Assembly (NCBI RefSeq): GCF_012275445.1
Contig: NZ_JAAZQK010000004.1
Coordinates: forward strand, 492,300-556,299
DNA from: Rhizobacter sp. SG703
GTDB lineage: Bacteria > Pseudomonadota > Gammaproteobacteria > Burkholderiales > Burkholderiaceae_C
Reading direction: 5' to 3'
Length of the DNA: 64,000 nucleotides
A program made the translations under genes and the position numbers. How positions within the stretch are numbered: position 1 is the stretch's first letter; every line of letters starts with the position of its first letter. This document shows, in pieces, positions 56,363 to 64,000 of the stretch. The notes below the pieces were generated by a model. The model searched no databases. It was not told the origin of the DNA and saw only the letters and a list, made by a program, of their open reading frames with translations.

Positions 56363-58447
56363 TCAGACGAGGTGCAGGGCCGACAGCAGCAGGTCGATCA
56401 GCTTGATGCCGATGAACGGCACGACCAGCCCGCCCAGCCCGTAGACCAGCACGTTGCGGCGCAGCAGCGCGGCTGCGCCGATCGCGCGGTACTTGACGCC
56501 CTTCAGCGCCAGCGGGATCAGGAACACGATGACGATCGCGTTGAAGATCACCGCCGACAGGATGGCCGACGACGGGCTCGCGAGGCGCATCACGTCGAGC
56601 GCGGCCAGCTGCGGGTAGGTGGTGGCGAAGGCCGCCGGGATGATCGCGAAGTACTTGGCCACGTCGTTGGCGATCGAGAAGGTGGTCAGCGAGCCGCGCG
56701 TCATCAGCAGCTGCTTGCCGGTCTCGACGATCTCCAGCAGCTTGGTCGGGTTGCTGTCGAGGTCGACCATGTTGCCGGCCTCCTTCGCGGCCTGCGTGCC
56801 GGTGTTCATCGCGACCGCCACGTCGGCCTGCGCCAGCGCCGGTGCGTCGTTGGTGCCGTCGCCGGTCATCGCGACCAGTCGGCCGTCGGCCTGGTGGTCG
56901 CGGATCATCTTCAGCTTGGCCTCGGGCGTGGCCTCGGCGAGGAAATCGTCGACACCCGCCTCGGCCGCGATCGCCGCGGCGGTCAGGCGGTTGTCGCCGG
57001 TGATCATCACCGTGCGGATGCCCATGCGGCGCAGTTCGGCGAAGCGCTCCTTGATGCCGCCCTTGACGATGTCCTTCAGCTCGACGACGCCGAGCACGCG
57101 GGCGCCATCGGCCACCACCAGCGGCGTGCTGCCCTGGCGCGCGACGTCCTCGACGGTGGCCTGCACGTCGGCCGGGAAGCTGCCGCCGAGCGATTCGACG
57201 TGCTTGCGGATCGCCTCGCCGGCGCCCTTGCGCAATTGGCGGACCGTGCCGTCGCCACCATCAATGTCCACGCCGCTCATCCGCGTCTGCGCCGTGAACG
57301 CGATGAACTCGGTCCGGTGGCTCGACAGGTCGCGCTCGCGCAGGTTGAACTTCTGCTTGGCCAGCACGACGATGCTGCGGCCCTCGGGCGTCTCGTCGGC
57401 CATCGACGCGAACTGCGCCGCATCGGCCAGAACCTTGTCGCCGACGCCCTTCGCGGGCAGGAACACCGAGGCCTGGCGGTTGCCCAGCGTGATGGTGCCG
57501 GTCTTGTCGAGCAGCAGCACGTCGACGTCGCCGGCCGCCTCGACCGCGCGGCCCGAGGTGGCGATCACGTTGGCGGCCATCATGCGGCTCATGCCCGCCA
57601 CGCCGATCGCCGACAGCAGCGCGCCGATGGTGGTCGGGATCAGGCACACCAGCAGCGCGATCAGCGTGGTGATCGCGACCGGCGTGCCCAGCCTGGCCGC
57701 CTCGACGCTGAAGATCGAGAACGGCAGCAGCGTCACCGTGACGACCAGGAACACGATGGTCAGCGCGACCAGCAGGATGGTCAGCGCGATCTCGTTCGGC
57801 GTCTTGTGGCGCTTGGCACCCTCGACCATCGCGATCATGCGGTCGAGGAAGGATTCGCCCGGGTTGACGCCGATGCGCACCACCAGCCAGTCCGACAGCA
57901 CGCGGGTGCCGCCGGTGACCGACGCGAAATCGCCGCCCGATTCGCGGATCACCGGCGCCGACTCGCCGGTGATCGCGCTCTCGTCGACCGAGGCCACGCC
58001 TTCGATCACCTCGCCGTCGAGCGGGATCACGTCGCCGGCCTCGACCAGCACGACGGCCCCCTTGCGCAGCTCGTCGGCCTCCATCGGGTGCCAGGCCGAG
58101 CCGTGCTTCGGTTGCTCCAGCTTCTTCGCGATCGTCTTGCGCTTCATGCCGCGCAGCGACGAGGCCTGGGCCTTGCTGCGGCCTTCGGCCAGCGCCTCGG
58201 CGAAGTTGGCGAACAGCACGGTGAACCACAGCCACAGCGTCACCGCGAGGATGAAGCCCTGCGGCGCCTCACCTTGTCCGCCGAGCGCCTGCAGCCACAG
58301 CAGCGTCGTGATGATGCTGCCGACGTAGACGACGAACATCACCGGGTTGCGCCACTGCACGCGCGGGTCGAGCTTCGCGAAGGCCGAGGCGACGGCCGGC
58401 TTGACGAGCGCCGGGTCGAACATCGAAAAGTTCTGGACGGTTGTCAT
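56363..58447 (-). CDS. kdpB: Potassium-transporting P-type ATPase subunit B
   Basis: 694 aa. P-type motifs: TGES (AITGESAPV), phosphorylation site [10 protein letters not shown] (Asp near 325), [10 protein letters not shown] for nucleotide binding, and [21 protein letters not shown]. Hydrolyses ATP to drive K+ through KdpA. The ATG at 58447 (MTTVQNF) is used in preference to an in-frame TTG four codons upstream. 19 bases from kdpA. Confidence 0.97.
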   Translation of the reverse strand: MTTVQNFSMFDPALVKPAVASAFAKLDPRVQWRNPVMFVVYVGSIITTLLWLQALGGQGEAPQGFILAVTLWLWFTVLFANFAEALAEGRSKAQASSLRGMKRKTIAKKLEQPKHGSAWHPMEADELRKGAVVLVEAGDVIPLDGEVIEGVASVDESAITGESAPVIRESGGDFASVTGGTRVLSDWLVVRIGVNPGESFLDRMIAMVEGAKRHKTPNEIALTILLVALTIVFLVVTVTLLPFSIFSVEAARLGTPVAITTLIALLVCLIPTTIGALLSAIGVAGMSRMMAANVIATSGRAVEAAGDVDVLLLDKTGTITLGNRQASVFLPAKGVGDKVLADAAQFASMADETPEGRSIVVLAKQKFNLRERDLSSHRTEFIAFTAQTRMSGVDIDGGDGTVRQLRKGAGEAIRKHVESLGGSFPADVQATVEDVARQGSTPLVVADGARVLGVVELKDIVKGGIKERFAELRRMGIRTVMITGDNRLTAAAIAAEAGVDDFLAEATPEAKLKMIRDHQADGRLVAMTGDGTNDAPALAQADVAVAMNTGTQAAKEAGNMVDLDSNPTKLLEIVETGKQLLMTRGSLTTFSIANDVAKYFAIIPAAFATTYPQLAALDVMRLASPSSAILSAVIFNAIVIVFLIPLALKGVKYRAIGAAALLRRNVLVYGLGGLVVPFIGIKLIDLLLSALHLV

Positions 58448-58466
58448 GATGGTTCCCAATGGCGCC

Positions 58467-60275
58467 TCACTTCGGCGCCCACAACATCAGGTGCTCGACG
58501 ACCGGCCCGAGGGCCAGCGCCGGCACGTAATTGAGCAGGCCGACCAGCAGCACGCTGCCGATCAGCAGGGTCACGAACAGCGGGCCGTGCGTGGGCAGCG
58601 TGCCGGCGGTGACGGCCAGCCGCTTCTTCGCGGCCAGCGAGCCGGCGATGGCCAGCACCGGCACGATCACGCCGAAGCGGCCGAACCACATCGCCACCGC
58701 CAGCAGCGTGTTGTAGAACGGTGTGTTCGCCGACAGGCCCGCGAACGCGCTGCCGTTGTTGTTGGCGGCCGACGTGAGGGCGTAGAAGATCTCGGAGAAG
58801 CCGTGCGCTCCCGGGTTCGCGATGCCCGCCCTGCCGGCATCGGCGAGCACCGCGATGGCGGCGCCGGCCAGCACGAGGATCGGCGTGACCAGGATCGCGA
58901 TCGAGGTCATCTTCATCTCGCAGGTCTCGATCTTCTTGCCGAGGTACTCGGGCGTGCGGCCGATCATCAGCCCGGCGATGAACACCGCGAGGATCGCGAA
59001 GATCAGCATGCTGTACAGCCCTGTGCCGACGCCGCCGAACACCACCTCGCCGAGCTGCATCAGCACCAGCGGCACCATGCCGCCGAGCGGCGTGAACGAA
59101 TCGTGCATCGCGTTCACCGCGCCGCACGACGCGGCGGTGGTGATGGCGGCGAACAGTCCGCTGGCGGCGACGCCGAAGCGCGCCTCCTTGCCTTCCATGT
59201 TGCCGCCCGGCTGCGTGACGCTGGCCGCCTGGTCGACGCCGAGCTGCGCGAGCAGCGGGTTGCCCTGCTGCTCCTGTGCGGTGACGACGACCACCGCGAC
59301 GACGAAGATCGCCGTCATCGCAGCGAGCACCGCCCAGCCCTGGCGCAGGTCGCCGACCATGCGGCCGAACATGAACACCAGCGCGGCCGGGATCAGGAAG
59401 ATCGCCAGCATCTGCAGGAAGTTGCTCAACGCCGTCGGGTTCTCGTACGGGTGCGCCGAGTTGGCGTTGAAGAAGCCGCCACCGTTGGTGCCGAGCATCT
59501 TGATGGCTTCCTGCGACGCGACCGGTCCCATCGCGAGGGTCTGCTTGTCGGTCTTCAGGTCCTCCATCACCGGGTTGCCCTGGGCATCCTTCAGCGGCTG
59601 GCCGTCGGGACCGTTCTTCGGCAGTTGATAGCCCGTGGCCTCCAGCGTGTTCACCTCCTTGTAGGCGTCGAAGTTCTGGATCGCGCCCTGGCCGACCAGG
59701 AAGACGGCGAACACCAGCGACAGCGGCACCAGCACGTACGCGGTGATGCGGGTGACGTCGACCCAGAAGTTGCCGATCGATGCCGACGAGCGCGCCGCGA
59801 AGCCACGCACCAGCGCGATCACGACGACGATGCCGGTGGCGGCCGAGAAGAAGTTCTGCACCGTCAGCGCAAGCATCTGGGTCAGGTAGCTCATCGTCGA
59901 CTCGCCGGCATAGCCTTGCCAGTTGGTATTGCTGACGAAGCTGATCGCGGTATTGAATGCCGAATCGGCGCTGACCGCGGACATCCCCTGCGGGTTGAGC
60001 GGCAGCACGCCCTGCAGGCGCTGCAGCGCGTAGACCGCCAGCACGCCGAGCAGGTTGAAGGCCATCAACGCGATCGCGTAGGGACGCCAGCCCATGCCGG
60101 CCGAGGCATCGATGCCGGCCAGCCGGTACAGGCCGTGCTCGGCCTTCACGACCGGCGCGAGCCAGCGCGGGAATCGCCCCTCGGCCACGGCGGCGAGCCA
60201 CCGGCCGAGCGGCCACGCGAGCAACGCGAGGGCGGCCAGGAATGCCGTCAACAGAATCCAGGCTTGCGAATTCAT
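58467..60275 (-). CDS. kdpA: Potassium-transporting ATPase subunit A (K+ channel subunit)
   Basis: 602 aa, ten helices. Selectivity-filter-like loops are visible in [45 protein letters not shown] and [13 protein letters not shown], the four pore repeats of KdpA. The ATG at 60275 has GGCGGAGG upstream and overlaps the kdpF stop (TGATG). Confidence 0.97.
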   Translation of the reverse strand: MNSQAWILLTAFLAALALLAWPLGRWLAAVAEGRFPRWLAPVVKAEHGLYRLAGIDASAGMGWRPYAIALMAFNLLGVLAVYALQRLQGVLPLNPQGMSAVSADSAFNTAISFVSNTNWQGYAGESTMSYLTQMLALTVQNFFSAATGIVVVIALVRGFAARSSASIGNFWVDVTRITAYVLVPLSLVFAVFLVGQGAIQNFDAYKEVNTLEATGYQLPKNGPDGQPLKDAQGNPVMEDLKTDKQTLAMGPVASQEAIKMLGTNGGGFFNANSAHPYENPTALSNFLQMLAIFLIPAALVFMFGRMVGDLRQGWAVLAAMTAIFVVAVVVVTAQEQQGNPLLAQLGVDQAASVTQPGGNMEGKEARFGVAASGLFAAITTAASCGAVNAMHDSFTPLGGMVPLVLMQLGEVVFGGVGTGLYSMLIFAILAVFIAGLMIGRTPEYLGKKIETCEMKMTSIAILVTPILVLAGAAIAVLADAGRAGIANPGAHGFSEIFYALTSAANNNGSAFAGLSANTPFYNTLLAVAMWFGRFGVIVPVLAIAGSLAAKKRLAVTAGTLPTHGPLFVTLLIGSVLLVGLLNYVPALALGPVVEHLMLWAPK

Positions 60276-60364
60276 CAGAAGTCCTCCGCCTTCAGCAATG
60301 CAAAGACGAGGTAGGCGAGCAGGCCGAGCGAGGCCAGGCCCGAGAGCCAGTAAAGCCAACTCAT
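60275..60364 (-). CDS. kdpF: KdpF small membrane subunit
   Basis: 29 aa, one hydrophobic helix beginning [20 protein letters not shown] and ending ALLKAEDF. This is the KdpF pattern (short helix, acidic end) and the position immediately before kdpA is diagnostic. KdpF stabilises the KdpABC complex in the membrane. Stop and kdpA start overlap by one base. Confidence 0.9.
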   Translation of the reverse strand: MSWLYWLSGLASLGLLAYLVFALLKAEDF

Positions 60365-60453
60365 TGGCGTGCTCCCAACAGGTCGCAGCCGATGGCCATG
60401 CCGACGATGGCGACGAACATCACGGCGACGGCGCCCAGAAACAGAACGTCCAT
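60361..60453 (-). CDS. Putative 30-aa membrane protein upstream of kdpF
   Basis: Starts [20 protein letters not shown] and ends GCDLLGARQ: one hydrophobic helix and a short polar tail. An excellent ribosome site (GAGGAG, six bases before the ATG) and a stop that overlaps the kdpF ATG by four bases (ATGA) are strong signs that it is translated with the kdp operon. I do not recognise a named family; it may be a second KdpF-like peptide. Confidence 0.65.
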   Translation of the reverse strand: MDVLFLGAVAVMFVAIVGMAIGCDLLGARQ

Positions 60454-60509
60454 GAACTCCTCACGGGTGATTCGGATGTCTGAAAGCGTAGGGATCGCCG
60501 CATCAAATC

Positions 60510-60538
60510 GGTATATAGATTTGGGCTTCGCGCATCAA
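60510..60538 (-). promoter_or_regulatory. Candidate sigma-70 promoter of the kdp operon
   Basis: On the minus strand TTGATG (60538-60533) and TATACC (60515-60510) are separated by 17 bases, a good sigma-70 arrangement, about 57 bases before the ATG of the small ORF at 60453. No clear KdpE site was identified. Confidence 0.45.
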
Positions 60539-60835
60539 GAACGCATAAAGAGCCGTCACCCCGCGACGCCGGCCGGCGATAAATCGGCACGGTCGACAGG
60601 GTGGTGCGCGCGTGACAAGGCACCCCGATTGCCGCGATCGCATTGCTTGTCGGATAGATGATTCCGACCACCGGAAACCGCCTTTTCGCGGCACGGTCCG
60701 CGCCACTCGCGTCGGATAATTCTCAGCACTCAATGCCTGCGAGTCGCCGGCCAATTCGATCTGCGACATCGCGCGAACATTTTCACGTTCGCCGGGACGG
60801 CAGCATGTTGATGCCGGGGGAGCAATTGATCATCA

Positions 60836-60849
60836 TTGATCGGTGTCAA
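60836..60849 (+). promoter_or_regulatory. FNR box upstream of the chemoreceptor gene
   Basis: TTGAT-CGGT-GTCAA, a full-quality site, 138 bases before the ATG at 60988. Unlike the other boxes there is no -10-like hexamer 21-22 bases downstream on either strand, so it may act from a class I position, as a repressor site, or be fortuitous. A second TTGAT lies 10 bases upstream. Confidence 0.5.
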
Positions 60850-60987
60850 TTGCGCGGCGCAATAAGCGAAGACGATCGCCAAACGACTCAATTGGGAGTG
60901 AATTTTCGGTCTTTTCCGACTCTATTAAATTCCCATCGTGTCGATAGTAGTGACACATTTTCAGCATCTATCTCAGGGAGTAAAAGG

Positions 60988-62586
60988 ATGAAATTCCTGT
61001 CCAAAGTGAAGATCGGCACGCGCCTCAGTGCCGGCTTCGCCGTCCTGCTGGCCATGCTGGCGGTCCTGGCTTTCACCGCCAAGGTGCAGGCCGATCGCCT
61101 GCAGGCGCACACCGAGTACTACGACAGCCACATCATGGCGTCCTACAAGCTCGTCACCGAGTTCATGCGCAGCGCCGACGACGCGCGACGCCGCTCGTTC
61201 CTCCACATCCTCGGCAAGCTGGAGCAGAAAAAAGAGGCCGAATTGATGACCGCGAAATCGGTCGACTCCGCACGCAACGTGCTCGAGGATTACTCGTCGC
61301 GCGCCTTGTTCCAGGACGATCAGGACCGCGCCAATTGGCAGGAAGTGAAGGCCAGGTTCGAGACCTTCGTGCACTCCAATGAGAAAGTGATGGCGGCGTC
61401 GCGCACCATCCTCGACGATCCGGCACAGCGAGACGTCGCCATCGGCATCATGCTGGGCGAGGCTCGCGTGGACAACATGAACCTCATCAAGGCGAAGGAC
61501 GCCTGGCTGGCGCACAGCGACGAGAACGCCCAGCGCATGATCGAGCAAGGCCGGGAAACCTACCAGGCGGTGCTGTGGACGCTGGGAGGCCTGGCGGCAG
61601 CGGCCATGCTGGTGGGCGTGGTGGCAGCCCTGGCGATCACGCGGTCGATCACCCGACCGCTGACCGAAGCGGTGACCATCACCCGGGCAGTGGCCGAAGG
61701 CGACCTGACGCGCCAGGCGCGGATCGGGTCGCAGGACGAGATCGGCGAACTGCTGGGCTCGCTCAATCTGATGACCACCAATCTGTCCAGCATGGTCAGC
61801 ACGGTGCGCGTCGGCGTGGACACCGTGGTGACCGCCGCGACGCAGATTGCGCATGGCAACCTCGACCTGTCCTCGCGCACGGAGTCGCAGGCTTCGAGCC
61901 TGCAGCAGACCGCCGCGTCGATGCAGCAGATGGCCGACAGCGTCAAGATGAATTCCGACAATGCGCGTGAAGCCAACCTGCTATCGGGCAAGGCGTCCGA
62001 GGTGGCCGGGCAGGGCGGCGGCGCGGTCGAGCGCGTGGTCGAGACCATGGAAGACATCCAGGATTCGAGCCGCAAGATTTCCGACATCATCACGGTGATC
62101 GACGGCATCGCCTTCCAGACCAACATCCTGGCACTCAATGCCGCGGTGGAGGCGGCGCGCGCCGGCGAGCAAGGACGCGGCTTTGCCGTGGTCGCGGGCG
62201 AGGTGCGCAACCTGGCACGGCGCTCGGCGGACGCGGCCAAGGAGATCAAGAGCCTGATCACCAACAGCGTGGAGAAGGTGGATGCCGGCACCGTGCAGGT
62301 CAATGCGGCGCGCAAGACCATCGACGAGGCCGTGCAACAGGTTCGCAAGGTGAGCGAGCTGATCGCCGACATCACGCAATCCAGCTCGGAACAGAGCTCC
62401 AGCGTCGGCCAGATCAATCAGGCGGTGGCGCAGCTGGACGACACCACGCAGCAGAACTCGGCCCTGGTCGAGGAGACCTCGGCGGCGGCCGAGAGCCTGC
62501 GTCAACAGGCCGAGAAGCTGTCCGTGGCGATCTCCGTGTTTCGCGTCGCCGGACATGACGCCACGCCGCAGCACAGCTTCGCCTAG
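60988..62586 (+). CDS. Methyl-accepting chemotaxis protein (Tsr/Tar-like layout)
   Basis: 532 aa. Helix 1 (about 11-32), periplasmic four-helix-type sensor domain (about 33-195), helix 2 (about 197-220), HAMP (about 220-275) and a cytoplasmic signalling domain with the conserved hairpin [40 protein letters not shown]. No C-terminal NWETF-like CheR tether. The ligand is unknown. AAAAGG lies just upstream of the ATG. No che genes are in the window, so it is an orphan receptor. Confidence 0.95.
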   Translation: MKFLSKVKIGTRLSAGFAVLLAMLAVLAFTAKVQADRLQAHTEYYDSHIMASYKLVTEFMRSADDARRRSFLHILGKLEQKKEAELMTAKSVDSARNVLEDYSSRALFQDDQDRANWQEVKARFETFVHSNEKVMAASRTILDDPAQRDVAIGIMLGEARVDNMNLIKAKDAWLAHSDENAQRMIEQGRETYQAVLWTLGGLAAAAMLVGVVAALAITRSITRPLTEAVTITRAVAEGDLTRQARIGSQDEIGELLGSLNLMTTNLSSMVSTVRVGVDTVVTAATQIAHGNLDLSSRTESQASSLQQTAASMQQMADSVKMNSDNAREANLLSGKASEVAGQGGGAVERVVETMEDIQDSSRKISDIITVIDGIAFQTNILALNAAVEAARAGEQGRGFAVVAGEVRNLARRSADAAKEIKSLITNSVEKVDAGTVQVNAARKTIDEAVQQVRKVSELIADITQSSSEQSSSVGQINQAVAQLDDTTQQNSALVEETSAAAESLRQQAEKLSVAISVFRVAGHDATPQHSFA

Positions 62587-62761
62587 GCAAAGGCAGGGCT
62601 CGACGTCCGGGTTCCGTCTGAACTCCACGCGACGCCGCAACGCTTGAATCGACCCGACCGCGCAGGCGTGCTGCCGGTCGCCGCAACCGACGCCGCCTGA
62701 GCGTCGGCTGCAACGCTATCCACCGCGCCGGCTTCCGCCGGCACCTCAAGATGGGGATGTC

Positions 62762-63529
62762 ATGGACTGGCTGGCAGTGGCGAGTGGTTTTGCAATCGGT
62801 GCCATCGTCGGCTTGACCGGCGTGGGGGGCGGATCGCTGATGACGCCGCTGCTGATGGGCGTCTTCAATCTCAGCGCGCCGGTGGCCATCGGCACCGACC
62901 TGTGGTTCGCTGCCATCACCAAGGCCAACGGAACGGTCGCCCACCACCGCCAAGGCCAGGTCGACTACGGCATCGTCGGGTGGATGCTGCTCGGCAGCAT
63001 CCCGGCGACGATCGCCACCCTCGTGCTGATGCGCCATACCGGCATGACGAAGGGGGTCAGCCTGCTGATGATGCAGGTGCTGGGCGTGGCCCTGCTGATG
63101 ACCGCGGCCGCGGTGGCCTGTCGTCCCTTCTGCCACACCGTGGGCCTGAAGCTCGATGCCTTGCTCACGGCATCGCGCAAGCGCGCGTTGACCGTGCTCG
63201 CCGGGCTGCTGCTGGGGGTGCTGGTATCGCTCAGCTCGATCGGCGCTGGCGCGATCGGCGCGACCCTGACCCTCGTCCTCTATCCGCGACTTCCCATCCA
63301 GCGCCTGATCGGAACGGACATCGCCCATGCGGCGGTGCTGACGCTTGTCGCGGGCCTGGGGCATGCGGCACTCGGGAACGTCAATTGGCCATTGCTCGCC
63401 AGCCTGCTGGTCGGATCCCTGCCCGGCATCTGGCTGGGCGCGCGATTGATCAGATCCCTGCCGGAAAAGGTGACACGCGGGTTGTTGTGCGTGTCTCTGT
63501 TGACTGCCGGCCTCCGCGTCATCCATTGA
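62762..63529 (+). CDS. TauE/SafE-family membrane permease
   Basis: 255 aa, about seven to eight helices. [64 protein letters not shown] is the characteristic first repeat, and [41 protein letters not shown] the second. Family members export sulfite or organosulfur anions, or import sulfate (CysZ-like role). The next gene is cysD with a 28-base gap, which favours a sulfate/sulfite function. Confidence 0.92.
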   Translation: MDWLAVASGFAIGAIVGLTGVGGGSLMTPLLMGVFNLSAPVAIGTDLWFAAITKANGTVAHHRQGQVDYGIVGWMLLGSIPATIATLVLMRHTGMTKGVSLLMMQVLGVALLMTAAAVACRPFCHTVGLKLDALLTASRKRALTVLAGLLLGVLVSLSSIGAGAIGATLTLVLYPRLPIQRLIGTDIAHAAVLTLVAGLGHAALGNVNWPLLASLLVGSLPGIWLGARLIRSLPEKVTRGLLCVSLLTAGLRVIH

Positions 63530-63557
63530 GCGCGGGCGCCCGGCAACAAAGGTACCT

Positions 63558-64000
63558 ATGAAACGACATGACGACCCTTCCCTTTGCGATTTCGTCGCAG
63601 TGCTGCCGGACGAAGCTGCCGCCGACTGGCCGCTCGAACGCGAGCGTCCCCGTTCGCGCGCAGTGCCCGAGCGGTTGACGGCCCACCTCGATCAATCCCA
63701 CCTCGACTGGCTCGAGGAAGAAGCCATCTTCATCCTGCGCGAGACGGTCGCCGCGTTCGAGCGCCCTGCCCTGCTGTTCTCGGGCGGCAAGGATTCGTGC
63801 GTCGTGCTGCGCCTGGCCGAGAAGGCCTTCAAGACCAAGGGCGCCGATGGCCACTATAAGGGCCGCCTGCCGTTCCCGCTGCTGCACGTCGACACCGGCC
63901 ACAACTTCCCCGAAGTGATCGAGTTCCGCGACCGCCGCATCGCCGAGATGGGCGAGCGGCTGGTCGTCGGCCACCTCGAAGACTCGATCCGGCGCGGCAC
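63558..64000 (+). CDS. cysD: Sulfate adenylyltransferase subunit 2 (3' end outside window)
   Basis: The first 147 residues are visible. [33 protein letters not shown] contains the ATP-PPase loop SGGKDS, followed by [29 protein letters not shown], which is specific for CysD. CysD with CysN activates sulfate to APS. From the ATG at 63558 the protein has about 43 residues (with [17 protein letters not shown]) before the family's usual beginning; the real start may be a later GTG/TTG. Probably co-transcribed with the TauE/SafE gene. Confidence 0.92.
   Translation, partial: MKRHDDPSLCDFVAVLPDEAAADWPLERERPRSRAVPERLTAHLDQSHLDWLEEEAIFILRETVAAFERPALLFSGGKDSCVVLRLAEKAFKTKGADGHYKGRLPFPLLHVDTGHNFPEVIEFRDRRIAEMGERLVVGHLEDSIRRG

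Larger units (their letters stand above)
60454..60987. other. 534-base intergenic region between kdp and the chemoreceptor
   Basis: Clearly more AT-rich than the rest of the window and without a plausible gene. It holds a candidate kdp promoter (60510-60538, minus), an FNR box (60836-60849) and a possible flagellar-type promoter for the chemoreceptor (GTCGATAG at 60940-60947, 15 bases after a poor TCTA -35). The remainder (about 60540-60820) shows nothing I can name. Confidence 0.6.

Noticed and set aside
60658..60987. Chemoreceptor starting 110 codons upstream
   Set aside because: The additional stretch has no hydrophobic or domain character, includes the FNR box, and the membrane helix follows right after the ATG at 60988 which has its own ribosome site.
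1..64000. CRISPR arrays, tRNA/rRNA genes, IS elements, prophage or att sites
   Set aside because: None recognised on reading; no regularly spaced repeats, no transposase or integrase-like protein, and no cloverleaf or conserved rRNA stretch was seen. A dedicated tRNA/ncRNA search was not possible here.

Overview
The window is about 70% GC and densely coded, with no rRNA, tRNA, insertion sequence or CRISPR array that I can see. Gene content and protein style suggest a facultatively anaerobic, denitrifying betaproteobacterium, probably Burkholderiales (for example Rubrivivax/Leptothrix-like). The evidence is a napEDABC operon, a NirK with a fused cytochrome c domain, a quinol-type NorB, an FNR with the CX2CX5C cluster, NsrR and NnrS. 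The taxon is inferred, not shown.

Layout. 1-4.0 kb: end of an ABC-type exporter operon (ATPase, FtsX-like permease, HlyD adaptor). 4.1-6.75 kb: a fused NDP-forming acyl-CoA synthetase/GNAT protein of the Pat type. 6.7-12.8 kb, minus strand: arginine deiminase operon arcDABC followed by two universal stress protein genes. 13.0-13.8 kb: a Crp/Fnr-family regulator without an Fe-S cysteine cluster. 13.8-25.4 kb: a signalling block with three histidine kinases, three response regulators (one an HD-GYP protein), a PDZ protease and a hemerythrin-like protein. 25.4-45.8 kb: the anaerobic respiration block, comprising napEDABC, the divergent nirK-nirV-sco and DUF2249-norB-nsrR-DUF59-membrane protein-nnrS-sirB2 operons, then a nitronate monooxygenase-like gene, a second nnrS, class II ribonucleotide reductase nrdJ, and fnr. 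45.8-46.2 kb: gene debris (ubiV, ubiT and GNAT remnants). 46.1-50.4 kb: mixed accessory genes (GrpB, DUF1428, LysR/SDR pair, GFA, methyltransferase). 50.4-60.5 kb, minus strand: a potassium locus reading small ORF-kdpF-A-B-C-D-E-kup. 61.0-64.0 kb: a chemoreceptor, a TauE/SafE permease and the start of cysD.

How it works together. The strongest signal outside the genes is a repeated promoter design. FNR/ANR-type boxes (TTGAY-N4-RTCAA or one mismatch) stand upstream of arcD, the HD-GYP regulator, the hemerythrin gene, napE, nirK, the nor operon, the nitronate monooxygenase gene, nrdJ and fnr itself. In each case a -10-like hexamer lies 21-22 bp beyond the box, which is the spacing of a class II FNR-activated promoter. 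The nor promoter also carries an NsrR-like palindrome over the predicted transcription start. The window therefore reads as a low-oxygen regulon: arginine fermentation, nitrate to N2O respiration, NO defence, oxygen-independent dNTP synthesis, and two-component/c-di-GMP signalling, with FNR and NsrR encoded inside the block they are predicted to control. No nosZ or narG is present in the window; nothing can be said about the rest of the genome.
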